Shown one piece after another: positions 56,733 through 64,000 of a stretch of 64,000 nt of DNA. The translations under genes and the position numbers were made by a program. The stretch is from Pseudomonas parafulva (lineage in GTDB: Bacteria; Pseudomonadota; Gammaproteobacteria; Pseudomonadales; Pseudomonadaceae). The notes beneath the pieces are model-generated. The model made no database searches and was not told the DNA's origin. It was given only the letters and a program-made list of their open reading frames with translations. The DNA lies in contig NZ_CP009747.1 in assembly GCF_000800255.1 (NCBI RefSeq), positions 992,001 through 1,056,000 of the forward strand. The letters run 5' to 3'. Position 1 is the first letter of the stretch, and every line of letters starts with the position of its first letter.

Positions 56733-57400
56733 GGGTGAATATCCGTTGGCTTGGGTGAGGCTGATTCACCTTTTCGCCCTTACGGCGACCTACTTTTTTT
56801 CTGGGAAAAAAGTAGGCAAAAACCGCTTGCTCCCGCATCCGGCCCCTTCGCTGCGCTGCGGGGTTCCCTCGCGCCGGTGGCACTCCGGGGGTACCGCGCT
56901 TAGGGGCCATCCATGGCCCCAAGCGCTTGACGGGCATCCATGCCCGTCAACCCCCTCCATGCCACCTCTGCTCGGCCTCCTGAGGTCGCGATGGGCGGCG
57001 TCTGAACTGGCGCGCGCTTAGAAGCAGGGCGGTGGGCAGATGTTCTGGAGCGCTGCGCGATCAAATCGGCGTTGCCGTTGCCGTTGCCGTTGCCGTTGCT
57101 TTTGATCTTAGTGCGCGGTAGCTCAAACACCGCCAACCGCGACCTCAGGAGGCCGAGCATAGGCGTTGCGCAGGGAGGTGACGGGCATGGATGCCCGTCA
57201 AGCGCTTGGGGCCAGGACGGCCCCTAAGCGCGGTCCTCCCGGAGCGACGCCGGCGCGAGGGAACCCCTGCGCATAGCGCAGGGGCCGGATGCGGGAGCAA
57301 GCGGTTTTTGCCCCCCTTTTTTCCAAGAAAAAAAGGGGGTCGCCGTAAAGGCGAAAAGGTGACTCAGCCTCACCCCAGAATCCGGATATTCACTCCAGAG
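56733..57400. repeat. Large imperfect inverted repeat (arms about 290 bp), non-coding
   Basis: The left arm (about 56733-57020) reads ggggtgaatatccg ... ggtgaggctgattcacctttt ... gcttgctcccgcatccggcc ... ctcggcctcctgaggtcgcg; the right arm (about 57105-57400) holds the same landmarks in reverse-complement order. Identity is high in blocks, with scattered differences. Short frames run through it but none has a ribosome binding site or motif. Related arms (the cttttcgcc.ttacggcg and ttgctcccgcatccggcc words) recur as intergenic repeats in Pseudomonas genomes. It separates the symporter promoter from the 3' end of the NEL-protein gene. Confidence 0.85.
57071..57100 (+). repeat. Hexanucleotide tandem repeat (GTTGCC)n in the palindrome loop
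   Basis: Four exact GTTGCC units followed by GTTGCT, located in the spacer between the two palindrome arms. Such short tandem repeats can change copy number by slippage. Confidence 0.85.
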
Positions 57401-57430
57401 TCCGGGTATTCACCCCAAAATCCGAATATT
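57371..57430 (+). repeat. Three 20-bp tandem repeats at the right edge of the palindrome
   Basis: Units caccccagaatccggatatt, cactccagagtccgggtatt and caccccaaaatccgaatatt follow each other without spacer; a fourth decays after cgccccggaa. One similar unit occurs, inverted, at the left edge (about 56733-56747). Confidence 0.85.
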
Positions 57431-57471
57431 CGCCCCGGAACCCCCCCCCTCGCCAAAGCAAACAAACCAAA

Positions 57472-60400
57472 TCACCCCCTATCAACCATAGCCCAGGTAA
57501 TCTCCCGAACCAGCCCATCCAACGCAATCGCCCGACTACTCACCAACAATTCACTGGCCCGCCGATACACCTCCCCCTCATTGGCATACCGCCCAGACAC
57601 CAGATCAACCCTCTGCACCACCCCATCCACCCGCCACCGCAACCCCGGAATATCCCCCAGGTGCTGTTCGAGCGCGACCAGGTAGGGCTCGGCGACCACC
57701 GCGCCTTCATAGGCCCCCACCTGCTCAGTGGCCTCGCTAAGGCTGGAGTGATAGTCCACGGCGCCCTCCCAGGCCTGCTCCTGGGCCTGAAAGGCAGGCT
57801 GATGCAGACGCTGGATCCAGTCGCGCCACAGCGGCTGCTGCACCGCCCAATCGCTGAAGCGCTGGGCATCGACCTCCGCCAGTACCGCAGCCCCCAGCCG
57901 CTCGACGGTCGCCTCGCTCAGCTGCGCCAGATACCCGAATGCGATCGCCTGCGGCTGCGGCGGCAGTCCCAGGCGTGCCTGCAGGCGCCGTCTGGCATCG
58001 AGTTGGATTTCGATCTCATCGATCAGGAAATTGGCTGCCCCCAAACTGGCGTCGTCCAGGTCGTCATCGGGATGCAGCGGTGGAAGCTCAGTCGCCATCC
58101 CCGTATCACCAGGTTCGGCCAAGGCCCGTCTACGGGCGACTCGAGCGTCGTAGAGGCGGGCGATACGCTCATCCAGGAGGTGCTGGCGCAACACGCCAAG
58201 CGCACTGCCGAGCAGGGCCTGGGCATCGTCCGCCGATGGGCCGGCATGCGAGAACATATGCCACATCAATACATCGGTTTCTGTCTGCTGAAATAACAGG
58301 CTGGCCTGATCGACACAGGTCTGTGCCGCATCTTCCAGGCGTGCGCTGATCTGCTGCAAGAGCTCGGCCCGCCCCCAGCCACCCTCGGCGCCCGGCTGGA
58401 CAGGCTCGCTGAGCAAGCGCACGACCTGCTGCATGCGCTGGATCACCTGTGCCGGATGCTGCTGGTACTCGGCGGTGTCGGGCATCCGTGCGAACAGCGC
58501 GTAGAGCGGCTGCCACTGGGGGTGTTCAGCGGTGTCGGAGACATGGTCGAGCAGGTCCATCGGCCAGTCGAAATACCAGCCATTTTGCATCGGGTAGTCC
58601 GGTGAAGCGGACAGACCGGCATCGGTCAGGCGTTGCAGGCTTTGCTCATCCAGCGGGTTGCTGTCGAAGTTGTAGAGCGTGCCTTCTTCTGCGGCGGCCG
58701 CCTGGGCGAACTGAGTACCCGCCAGGGGCGGTAGTTCGGTCAGCAGATTGTCACTTAGGTCGATTTGGCGAAGGCGCAAGGGACGCTGGTCAAGCAGTGC
58801 CGTGAGGCCCACCGGCCATTCGAAGATTGAAGTGTCCTGCAGGTCCAGCAATTCCAGGCGTGTCCAGCCGGTGAAAACGGGCGACAGTTCCAGAGGGTTG
58901 TCGCTCAGATAGAGCTGTTCGAGGCGGTTGAGTCGCGCCAGCGCATCGCGGCTCTGCACCGTCAGGTGGATGCTGTTGTCTCGCAGGCTGAGCGCCCGCA
59001 GCGCCGGCCACTGTTCCAGCGCCTGCAGTTGGGCCGCGTCGAGATTGAGGTTGTTGGATTCGATTTGCAGCGCTTCCAGACGCGGCAGTTGCGCCCAGCG
59101 TTGCAGGGCGGTGACCGGCAGGTTGGAGATAGCGTCCGTCAGATTGAGTTGGCGCAGCCGGGTCAGCCGGGCAATGACCTCGACGTTCTCCGCGATCTGG
59201 AGATCGATGAGATTCTCCGCCAGCATCAGGCTCTCCAACGCCCCCAGTCTGCCGAGCTGCGTAGGCAGACGACCCAGCAGGCAGGATGAGAGGTCCAGGT
59301 GGCGTACGGCGCCGAACGCCTCGAGAAAACCACCCAGGTTGGAGGTTTGGCCACCGTCCAGATTTACCAGGCTCAATGATCGAACCTGGGTCAGAGGGCC
59401 TGGCAAGTTCGGCAGTCTGCCAACGCGGTTGGCGTTCAGGTGCAGCACCAATCGGTCGAAGCCACCCAGCCCATGCATGGGCGCTTCGCGCCGCCAGGCC
59501 TGGCGTATGCTTTGGGCGAAAGCGATGCGCGCCGTGCGCCGAGCCTCGGGGTTTTCCAGTGGCGGGGTGTGCGGTTCCTCCACCCACAATTCCAATGCGC
59601 TGTTCAGACGCCGGTAATCCTCGCGCAGTTCCAGCAGCAGGCGCGAGAAGGCATGGGGCGCGGTGCCCGCCTGCTGGCGCAGGTGGTTACGAAGGGCCTG
59701 GCGGTCGTCTTCAGGCGTACTGGGATACAGCTCGTCGAACAGCGCGTCGGGGTCGACCCAACCTCGGCCGCGACCGCTGAGGCGGTAGCCCAGGCGTGGA
59801 TCGCCGGGTTGGCGCATCGGCAGGCGCAGCAGAGGACGGATCGGCTGCATGCCCAGCGCTTGGGCGCAGCCCTCGCGGTCGTTGGCGGCCAAGTCGAACA
59901 GTGCATCGCTCAGGCGCTGTGGCTGGTGGATGTCGATGGACAGAGTGACGCGTTCGGCGTCCGGCAGCGCCTGTAGCAGGGCCTGGAACAGGTCGGTGTC
60001 GTTGCCGAGGGTGAGGCCGGTTTCATCGAAGGGGCGGTAGCGACCGCCATCGCGCACGATCACTTTGCAGGCCCCTTCCTGCGGGCCGGCGGCCGCCAGC
60101 AGGCGACCGGCGAGGCGTTGTTCGCGCAGTTCTACCCGGGTGTTCCCGCTCCAGCCTGGTAAGCGTTGCAACTGGCGCAGGACGATCAGGTCGCGGTCAG
60201 CGTACGCGCCTGTATCGAGTTGAAAGGCGCTCAAGGCGCGGTTGAGGCGGGCATTGCGCAGGTACAGCCGAGCCGATTCGCCAATCGCCAGCGGCAGCCG
60301 CTGGCTGCGTTGCAGTTGGCGCAGGTCGTCGTGCTGGGCGCTGGCCAGCAACTCGCTGCGGACCCGCTCGCTGAGCGACGGAAAATGCCGGGCCAGCACC

Positions 60401-62313
60401 TCGGCCTCAGGGCCGAGCGGTACGGCGTCACTCAAGCCGCTGGCGCCTTGGGTTTGCAGGCTGTCCAGAAGCAGGGCGGGCAGCGGCTGATGATCGACCA
60501 CCCGTTGTCTTACTTCGGCTTCGCTGTAACCACTGCAACGCAGCGCCCGTTCCAGGTTGGCGTCGTCGAGCCCCGTGCTGATCGGTGTCAGACGCCTGAG
60601 CAAGGTCTGTCGATCCCAGGCCAAGGGATTTTCGTGTTCGAATACCGGCACGCTCGCACTATGTCCTCTCAACGCGGGTGCGACGGTGTGGGTCCCGGCA
60701 GGATTGTTCAAACGCCAGCGCGCATCGGTGTCACGGCCCAGCGCATAAGCCTTGGCGTCGATCTCCAGCCATTGCCGGCCCTGCCAGTGCAGCAAACCAT
60801 CGGCAGAGACGTTGGTCCCTGACGGCCAAGGGCGATTAGCCGCGAACAATGTCGTGTCGCCGTTCCACAGGCGCTGCCTGCCTTGGTGTTCCAGCAAGTG
60901 CCAATCCTGCAACGGGCCTTCGACCTCGACGTAGCGGGCTGCGGCGCCCAGGGCCGCGAAGGTGATCAGACTGTCGAACACGCCGAACAGGTGTGCGATG
61001 GCGGCATCGCTGTCGCCTTCATTGAGTGCGTGAACGCCATCGAGGAACTCGTCCACCACCTGTGCAGCACCGACGACCATCATCACCGTGCCCAGGGCCG
61101 GAACGAACAACCCGGCCAGGTTGGCCACATTAAGACCTAACTGCAACCACCCCTCCAGGCGCTCGCGCTGGGCGGCAGCGTTACGCTCGGCAACGGGGAC
61201 GGCCAGGGTGGCAGCGTCAGCCAATGCGCGGACGACGTTGTGCCGGGCACGCGCAGCGAACGGGTCGCCGGACCACAGTCCGCAGGTCCATGGCAATCGC
61301 GCATTCTTGTCCAGTGTTGGCTGCCAGATACTGTGCGGCGAGGGAAACGCACGCTCCAGCCAACTGATCGCCTGGCCCTTCTCCAGGACCGGGTCGTGCT
61401 GCACCGTGCTGTAGGGGTAGAGCGGATACAGCGCCTGGCGCAGGCGCGTGGCGAACAGCGTGAACTGCTTATGGCTGACGAAACCGGCGAAGTAGCGACG
61501 AACGTCCGCTTTCCAGAGCTTGCGGGTCAACGCGCTGCCCAGCGCCTGCATCGAGGGGTACTGGTGCAGGGATTCGCCTGGCGCCCCCGGCAGATAGAGC
61601 AAGCAGGGTTCGGTCGCGTCGCGGGGTTCCAGGCGAATCAGCAGCGGGCCGTGCAGCGGGATGCCGAACACGCTCAAGTACGCACACTGCAGCCGTCTGC
61701 TTTGGCCATCGGCCATCGGCAAGTCGAATTGTCCAGACAGCACGGCGTCGCCCAGCATCTGGCCGCGGCTGTCGATGCGCCGCTCCAGTACGGCGAGCAG
61801 TAGCTCGGCGGCGAATGCACTTCGGTCTTGCTGCAGCAGCCGTCCACGGTAGTCGTCGTTATCCAGATGCTCGCGCAGATGATTCTGGTAGCGCCATCCC
61901 AGGTCCAGGTTGCGCACGCCTTTGACGAACCGCGCGCTGTCCAATGGCAACGGACGCAGGTCTTGGGCCGAGACATGCAGCGAGATCGGCTCGTTGGCGT
62001 CGAAATTCTGCAGGGCCGCTTCCAGCCACGTGCTTTCACGCACGGGGTCGCGGCGTTGCACGATGCCTTGTTCAGGCGCAGGCAGCGGTGTGTCCGGATA
62101 CCAACTGGCGAGCGCCTCGATCAGCAACGGGCGGCAGAAGCTGTCGACATCCTGCACCTGGGCAAGCACCTCGCGCACCCTCCGGGCAGCGTTGACGCTG
62201 TCTTGCACGCGCCGTTGCAGCAGGTCGCGTTGCCCCGGTGTGGCGCTGTGCATCCATGCAGGCAGGCGGGCATGGATGAAATCAAGGGTCGGGGAGGGGT
62301 GAGGGGCTGGCAT
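57472..62313 (-). CDS. Large toxin-like protein with LRRs and NEL-type E3 ubiquitin ligase domain
   Basis: 1,613 residues from ATG 62313 (GGAG 8 bases upstream). The N-terminal ~480 residues resemble the dermonecrotic-toxin-like domain (DUF6543) of Pseudomonas proteins, with a hydrophobic pair around residues 385-465 (LNVANLAGLFVPALGTVMMVVG; LFGVFDSLITFAALGAAARYV) that may insert into membranes. A long middle region of unknown fold follows. Leucine-rich repeats (about 1010-1260) show LEALQIESNNLNL, LRALSLRDNSIHL and LEQLYLSDNPLEL. The C-terminus is a NEL domain: CxD catalytic motif with Cys1333 in AAQTCVDQASLLF, then WHMFSHAG and a helical tail as in IpaH/SspH. NEL ligases act on host proteins after delivery into eukaryotic cells. 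No secretion genes or signal peptide are seen. Confidence 0.88.
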   Translation of the reverse strand: MPAPHPSPTLDFIHARLPAWMHSATPGQRDLLQRRVQDSVNAARRVREVLAQVQDVDSFCRPLLIEALASWYPDTPLPAPEQGIVQRRDPVRESTWLEAALQNFDANEPISLHVSAQDLRPLPLDSARFVKGVRNLDLGWRYQNHLREHLDNDDYRGRLLQQDRSAFAAELLLAVLERRIDSRGQMLGDAVLSGQFDLPMADGQSRRLQCAYLSVFGIPLHGPLLIRLEPRDATEPCLLYLPGAPGESLHQYPSMQALGSALTRKLWKADVRRYFAGFVSHKQFTLFATRLRQALYPLYPYSTVQHDPVLEKGQAISWLERAFPSPHSIWQPTLDKNARLPWTCGLWSGDPFAARARHNVVRALADAATLAVPVAERNAAAQRERLEGWLQLGLNVANLAGLFVPALGTVMMVVGAAQVVDEFLDGVHALNEGDSDAAIAHLFGVFDSLITFAALGAAARYVEVEGPLQDWHLLEHQGRQRLWNGDTTLFAANRPWPSGTNVSADGLLHWQGRQWLEIDAKAYALGRDTDARWRLNNPAGTHTVAPALRGHSASVPVFEHENPLAWDRQTLLRRLTPISTGLDDANLERALRCSGYSEAEVRQRVVDHQPLPALLLDSLQTQGASGLSDAVPLGPEAEVLARHFPSLSERVRSELLASAQHDDLRQLQRSQRLPLAIGESARLYLRNARLNRALSAFQLDTGAYADRDLIVLRQLQRLPGWSGNTRVELREQRLAGRLLAAAGPQEGACKVIVRDGGRYRPFDETGLTLGNDTDLFQALLQALPDAERVTLSIDIHQPQRLSDALFDLAANDREGCAQALGMQPIRPLLRLPMRQPGDPRLGYRLSGRGRGWVDPDALFDELYPSTPEDDRQALRNHLRQQAGTAPHAFSRLLLELREDYRRLNSALELWVEEPHTPPLENPEARRTARIAFAQSIRQAWRREAPMHGLGGFDRLVLHLNANRVGRLPNLPGPLTQVRSLSLVNLDGGQTSNLGGFLEAFGAVRHLDLSSCLLGRLPTQLGRLGALESLMLAENLIDLQIAENVEVIARLTRLRQLNLTDAISNLPVTALQRWAQLPRLEALQIESNNLNLDAAQLQALEQWPALRALSLRDNSIHLTVQSRDALARLNRLEQLYLSDNPLELSPVFTGWTRLELLDLQDTSIFEWPVGLTALLDQRPLRLRQIDLSDNLLTELPPLAGTQFAQAAAAEEGTLYNFDSNPLDEQSLQRLTDAGLSASPDYPMQNGWYFDWPMDLLDHVSDTAEHPQWQPLYALFARMPDTAEYQQHPAQVIQRMQQVVRLLSEPVQPGAEGGWGRAELLQQISARLEDAAQTCVDQASLLFQQTETDVLMWHMFSHAGPSADDAQALLGSALGVLRQHLLDERIARLYDARVARRRALAEPGDTGMATELPPLHPDDDLDDASLGAANFLIDEIEIQLDARRRLQARLGLPPQPQAIAFGYLAQLSEATVERLGAAVLAEVDAQRFSDWAVQQPLWRDWIQRLHQPAFQAQEQAWEGAVDYHSSLSEATEQVGAYEGAVVAEPYLVALEQHLGDIPGLRWRVDGVVQRVDLVSGRYANEGEVYRRASELLVSSRAIALDGLVREITWAMVDRG

Positions 62314-62401
62314 CGGCACTGCTCCTGTGGGGATGAGGCTGCGATGCTAGGCGGCGGTGTCAGCGGCCGGGCCGTAGCCGATTACCACCTGCCGACCCCG
62401 G

Positions 62402-62425
62402 TAAATTTTCTGGCGCAGGGTACGT
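62402..62425 (+). promoter_or_regulatory. PvdS-type iron-starvation box upstream of pvdP
   Basis: TAAAT (62402-62406), exactly 16 bases, CGT (62423-62425): the promoter consensus TAAAT-N16-CGT of PvdS/PfrI-type iron-starvation sigma factors that control pyoverdine genes. It ends 24 bases before the proposed pvdP start. Confidence 0.85.
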
Positions 62426-62449
62426 TCTAGCTTGGATAGAGGCCGCAGC

Positions 62450-64000
62450 ATGGCTGCAACGGACAGAGACGCAATGACCATTTCCCGACGAGGATTCATC
62501 GCAGGCCTGGCAGTGGCGGGGGCCGCGGGGGGCGCGGCCTATCATGCACACAAGGTGCTGACCCACGATCCGCAGGACGATGTCGTCACCCCGGGCGAGG
62601 CCAGCGTCGAGCTCGCCGACCTGGCCGGGCAATGGCTCGCCGACCAACTGCGCGGGATCTGGGACATTCGTTTCGAGGGCCGCGACGGTGGCCTGGAGGG
62701 TTTGCCGGGCGCGGGCGTCGAGGTGTTTTTCGACATCGCTACCAAGGGGCGCGGCCTGCGCGGCTTCGTCGACACCGGCGAGCGCCTGCGTGGCGTAGGC
62801 CCTGCCGCCTACCGGGTGTTGGGCGATCTGGTCGGCGCATCGTCGGCCCAGGTGCGCTGGCGTCTCATCGGCCAGCGCGGCGGACCGAGCTATGAGTGCG
62901 TGGCCAGCCTCGACGAGGTCTGGGGCGCATTCGCCAACGCCGGCAGTGGCACGCTCAGCGGGCGCTTGCAGCGCCTGGACCGCCCGTTGACCTTGCTGGT
63001 GCCGGACAGCCGCTTCGTGGCCGTCAAGCGCCTGTTTCCCGAAGCCCGCGAACGCCTGCCCTACAACGCGGCCATGCAAGCCTGGGTGATCAGTCCCGAG
63101 CACCGCTTGTTCCATCAGCTTTGGCACGCCAGTCGCGATCAATGGCACAAGATGTCCGATGAAAAACGCAATGCGCTCAGGGGCCTGGGCTGGCAACCGG
63201 GGCCGCGCGACCATGAACGTGATGCCCGAGGGCCGCGCAAACACCGTAATGGCTCGGGCGTAGACTTTCTATTCATGCACCGGCACATGCTCGGCACCGC
63301 CCGGGCGTTGCAGGACCTGCCGTCCTGGCAGCAGTTTCCGCTGCCGCAGCCCAGCGTCGAGTTCGATCGCCAAGGCTTTGCCCGTTACTACGATAACCAC
63401 GACGGTTGCCGCGTGCCGCCGCCCTGGCGAGCGCCGGGCGACGACGACTACGGACAGTGGGTGTCGGCGATCAAGGCCGGCGAGACCTTCACCAGCAACT
63501 TCCAGGTGTGGGAGTCGCAGTACCAGGACCCGCTGTACCTGTCCAAATTGAGCCTGGGCGCCTTTGGTTCCGAGCTGGAAATGAACCTGCACGACTGGCT
63601 GCACATGTGCTGGGCGTCGGTGCCGCGCGATCCGTCCAATGGTGTGCCGGTGCCGTTCGCGCGTGAGCAGGACGACTTCGCCGGACGCTGGTTCGCGCGC
63701 GAGAACGATTTTCTCGGCGACCCGTTTTCATCCCATGTGCACCCGGTGTTCTGGGGCTTTCATGGGTGGATCGACGACCGCATCGAGGACTGGTATCGCG
63801 CCCACGAGCGACACCATCCCGGCCAGGTCCGCCGCCTGGAGGTCAATGGCGTGCAATGGTTCGCGCCGGGGCCCTGGGTCGAGGTGGCCGATCCCTGGCT
63901 CGGCCCGGATACCCATGGCTGCAGCACACTGCCAGGTATTCGTCCCGGCAAGAGCGTCGAAATGGACCCTGAGGTGATGAAGCTGGCGCTGCGCATCACC
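62450..64000 (+). CDS. pvdP: Pyoverdine maturation tyrosinase PvdP (3' end outside window)
   Basis: 517 codons are visible and the frame is still open at the window edge; PvdP is usually about 540 residues. It is a periplasmic copper enzyme that oxidises ferribactin/dihydropyoverdine to form the pyoverdine chromophore. The Tat signal is TISRRGFIAGLAVAGAAGG. Type-3 copper histidines are visible in HDWLHMCW and HVHPVFWGFHGWID. ATG 62450 is chosen because GAGG lies 7 bases upstream; an ATG at 62474 gives the shorter MTISRRGF start common in annotations. A PvdS-type promoter lies just before it, so expression should rise on iron limitation. Confidence 0.92.
   Translation, partial: MAATDRDAMTISRRGFIAGLAVAGAAGGAAYHAHKVLTHDPQDDVVTPGEASVELADLAGQWLADQLRGIWDIRFEGRDGGLEGLPGAGVEVFFDIATKGRGLRGFVDTGERLRGVGPAAYRVLGDLVGASSAQVRWRLIGQRGGPSYECVASLDEVWGAFANAGSGTLSGRLQRLDRPLTLLVPDSRFVAVKRLFPEARERLPYNAAMQAWVISPEHRLFHQLWHASRDQWHKMSDEKRNALRGLGWQPGPRDHERDARGPRKHRNGSGVDFLFMHRHMLGTARALQDLPSWQQFPLPQPSVEFDRQGFARYYDNHDGCRVPPPWRAPGDDDYGQWVSAIKAGETFTSNFQVWESQYQDPLYLSKLSLGAFGSELEMNLHDWLHMCWASVPRDPSNGVPVPFAREQDDFAGRWFARENDFLGDPFSSHVHPVFWGFHGWIDDRIEDWYRAHERHHPGQVRRLEVNGVQWFAPGPWVEVADPWLGPDTHGCSTLPGIRPGKSVEMDPEVMKLALRIT

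Noticed and set aside
57371..57430. Possible CRISPR array in the 20-bp repeats
   Set aside because: Units are directly adjacent with no spacers and there are no cas genes.
56548..57685. Several 85-165-codon frames across the palindrome region
   Set aside because: They run through both arms of an inverted repeat in different phases and encode low-complexity Arg/Pro/Ser sequence.

Overview
The window is a high-GC chromosome segment from a fluorescent Pseudomonas, most likely of the P. putida group. Three things point there. The block ppsR / ppsA-estX-rraA-cmaX-crfX-cmpX-sigX-oprF has the order known from Pseudomonas. There is an NAD-specific glutamate dehydrogenase of the 1,600-residue class. 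The right edge carries a pyoverdine tyrosinase (PvdP) under an iron-starvation sigma-factor box. Species cannot be fixed from sequence alone. No rRNA, tRNA or CRISPR array was recognised.

Left edge (1-6 kb), accessory: the C-terminal end of a CdiA/FhaB-type contact-dependent toxin, a candidate immunity gene, a degenerate IS66-family element with frameshifts in both genes, an A+T-rich orphan lipoprotein, and a 45-residue secreted cysteine-rich peptide gene. 6-10 kb: a catabolic cluster (MFS transporter, L-2-hydroxyglutarate oxidase LhgO, FadR-type regulator) with the same perfect 11-bp palindrome before lhgO and before the regulator gene. 10-25 kb: gdhB, ppsR/ppsA and the cell-envelope stress operon ending in oprF, whose 3' end carries a perfect 34-bp tandem duplication. 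24.6-31 kb: pyrD (frameshifted at a G6 run), rmf, rlmL, dacB, yggL. 31-35 kb: an EvgA/EvgS-like two-component system. 35-49 kb: mostly housekeeping genes (dgt, a YqjD/YqjE membrane operon, an RluA-type pseudouridine synthase, aer, acnA, rlmM, tusA, pdxB), plus a small gene with a perfect LexA box, a Tat-exported aminotransferase, a heme oxygenase and a histidine phosphatase with an altered active-site motif.

49-56.6 kb: transport and sensing genes: a TSUP anion exporter, a dCache chemoreceptor lacking one of the usual amino-acid ligand residues, a LysR regulator, a PACE efflux protein, two tandem GntR/FCD regulators and a DctA-type symporter whose upstream region has three GGTnnnACC half-palindromes. 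56.7-57.4 kb is a non-coding inverted repeat of roughly 290-bp arms with a hexanucleotide repeat in its loop and a 20-bp tandem repeat at one edge. It sits directly downstream of a 1,613-residue protein (57.5-62.3 kb) with a toxin-like N-terminus, leucine-rich repeats and a C-terminal NEL-type E3 ubiquitin ligase domain with a visible CxD motif. The window ends inside pvdP.

The most unusual items are the NEL protein with its flanking palindrome, the secreted Cys peptide, the SOS-box gene, the periplasmic PLP aminotransferase, and the CDI toxin module. Function is inferred from motifs and context throughout; no database search was run.
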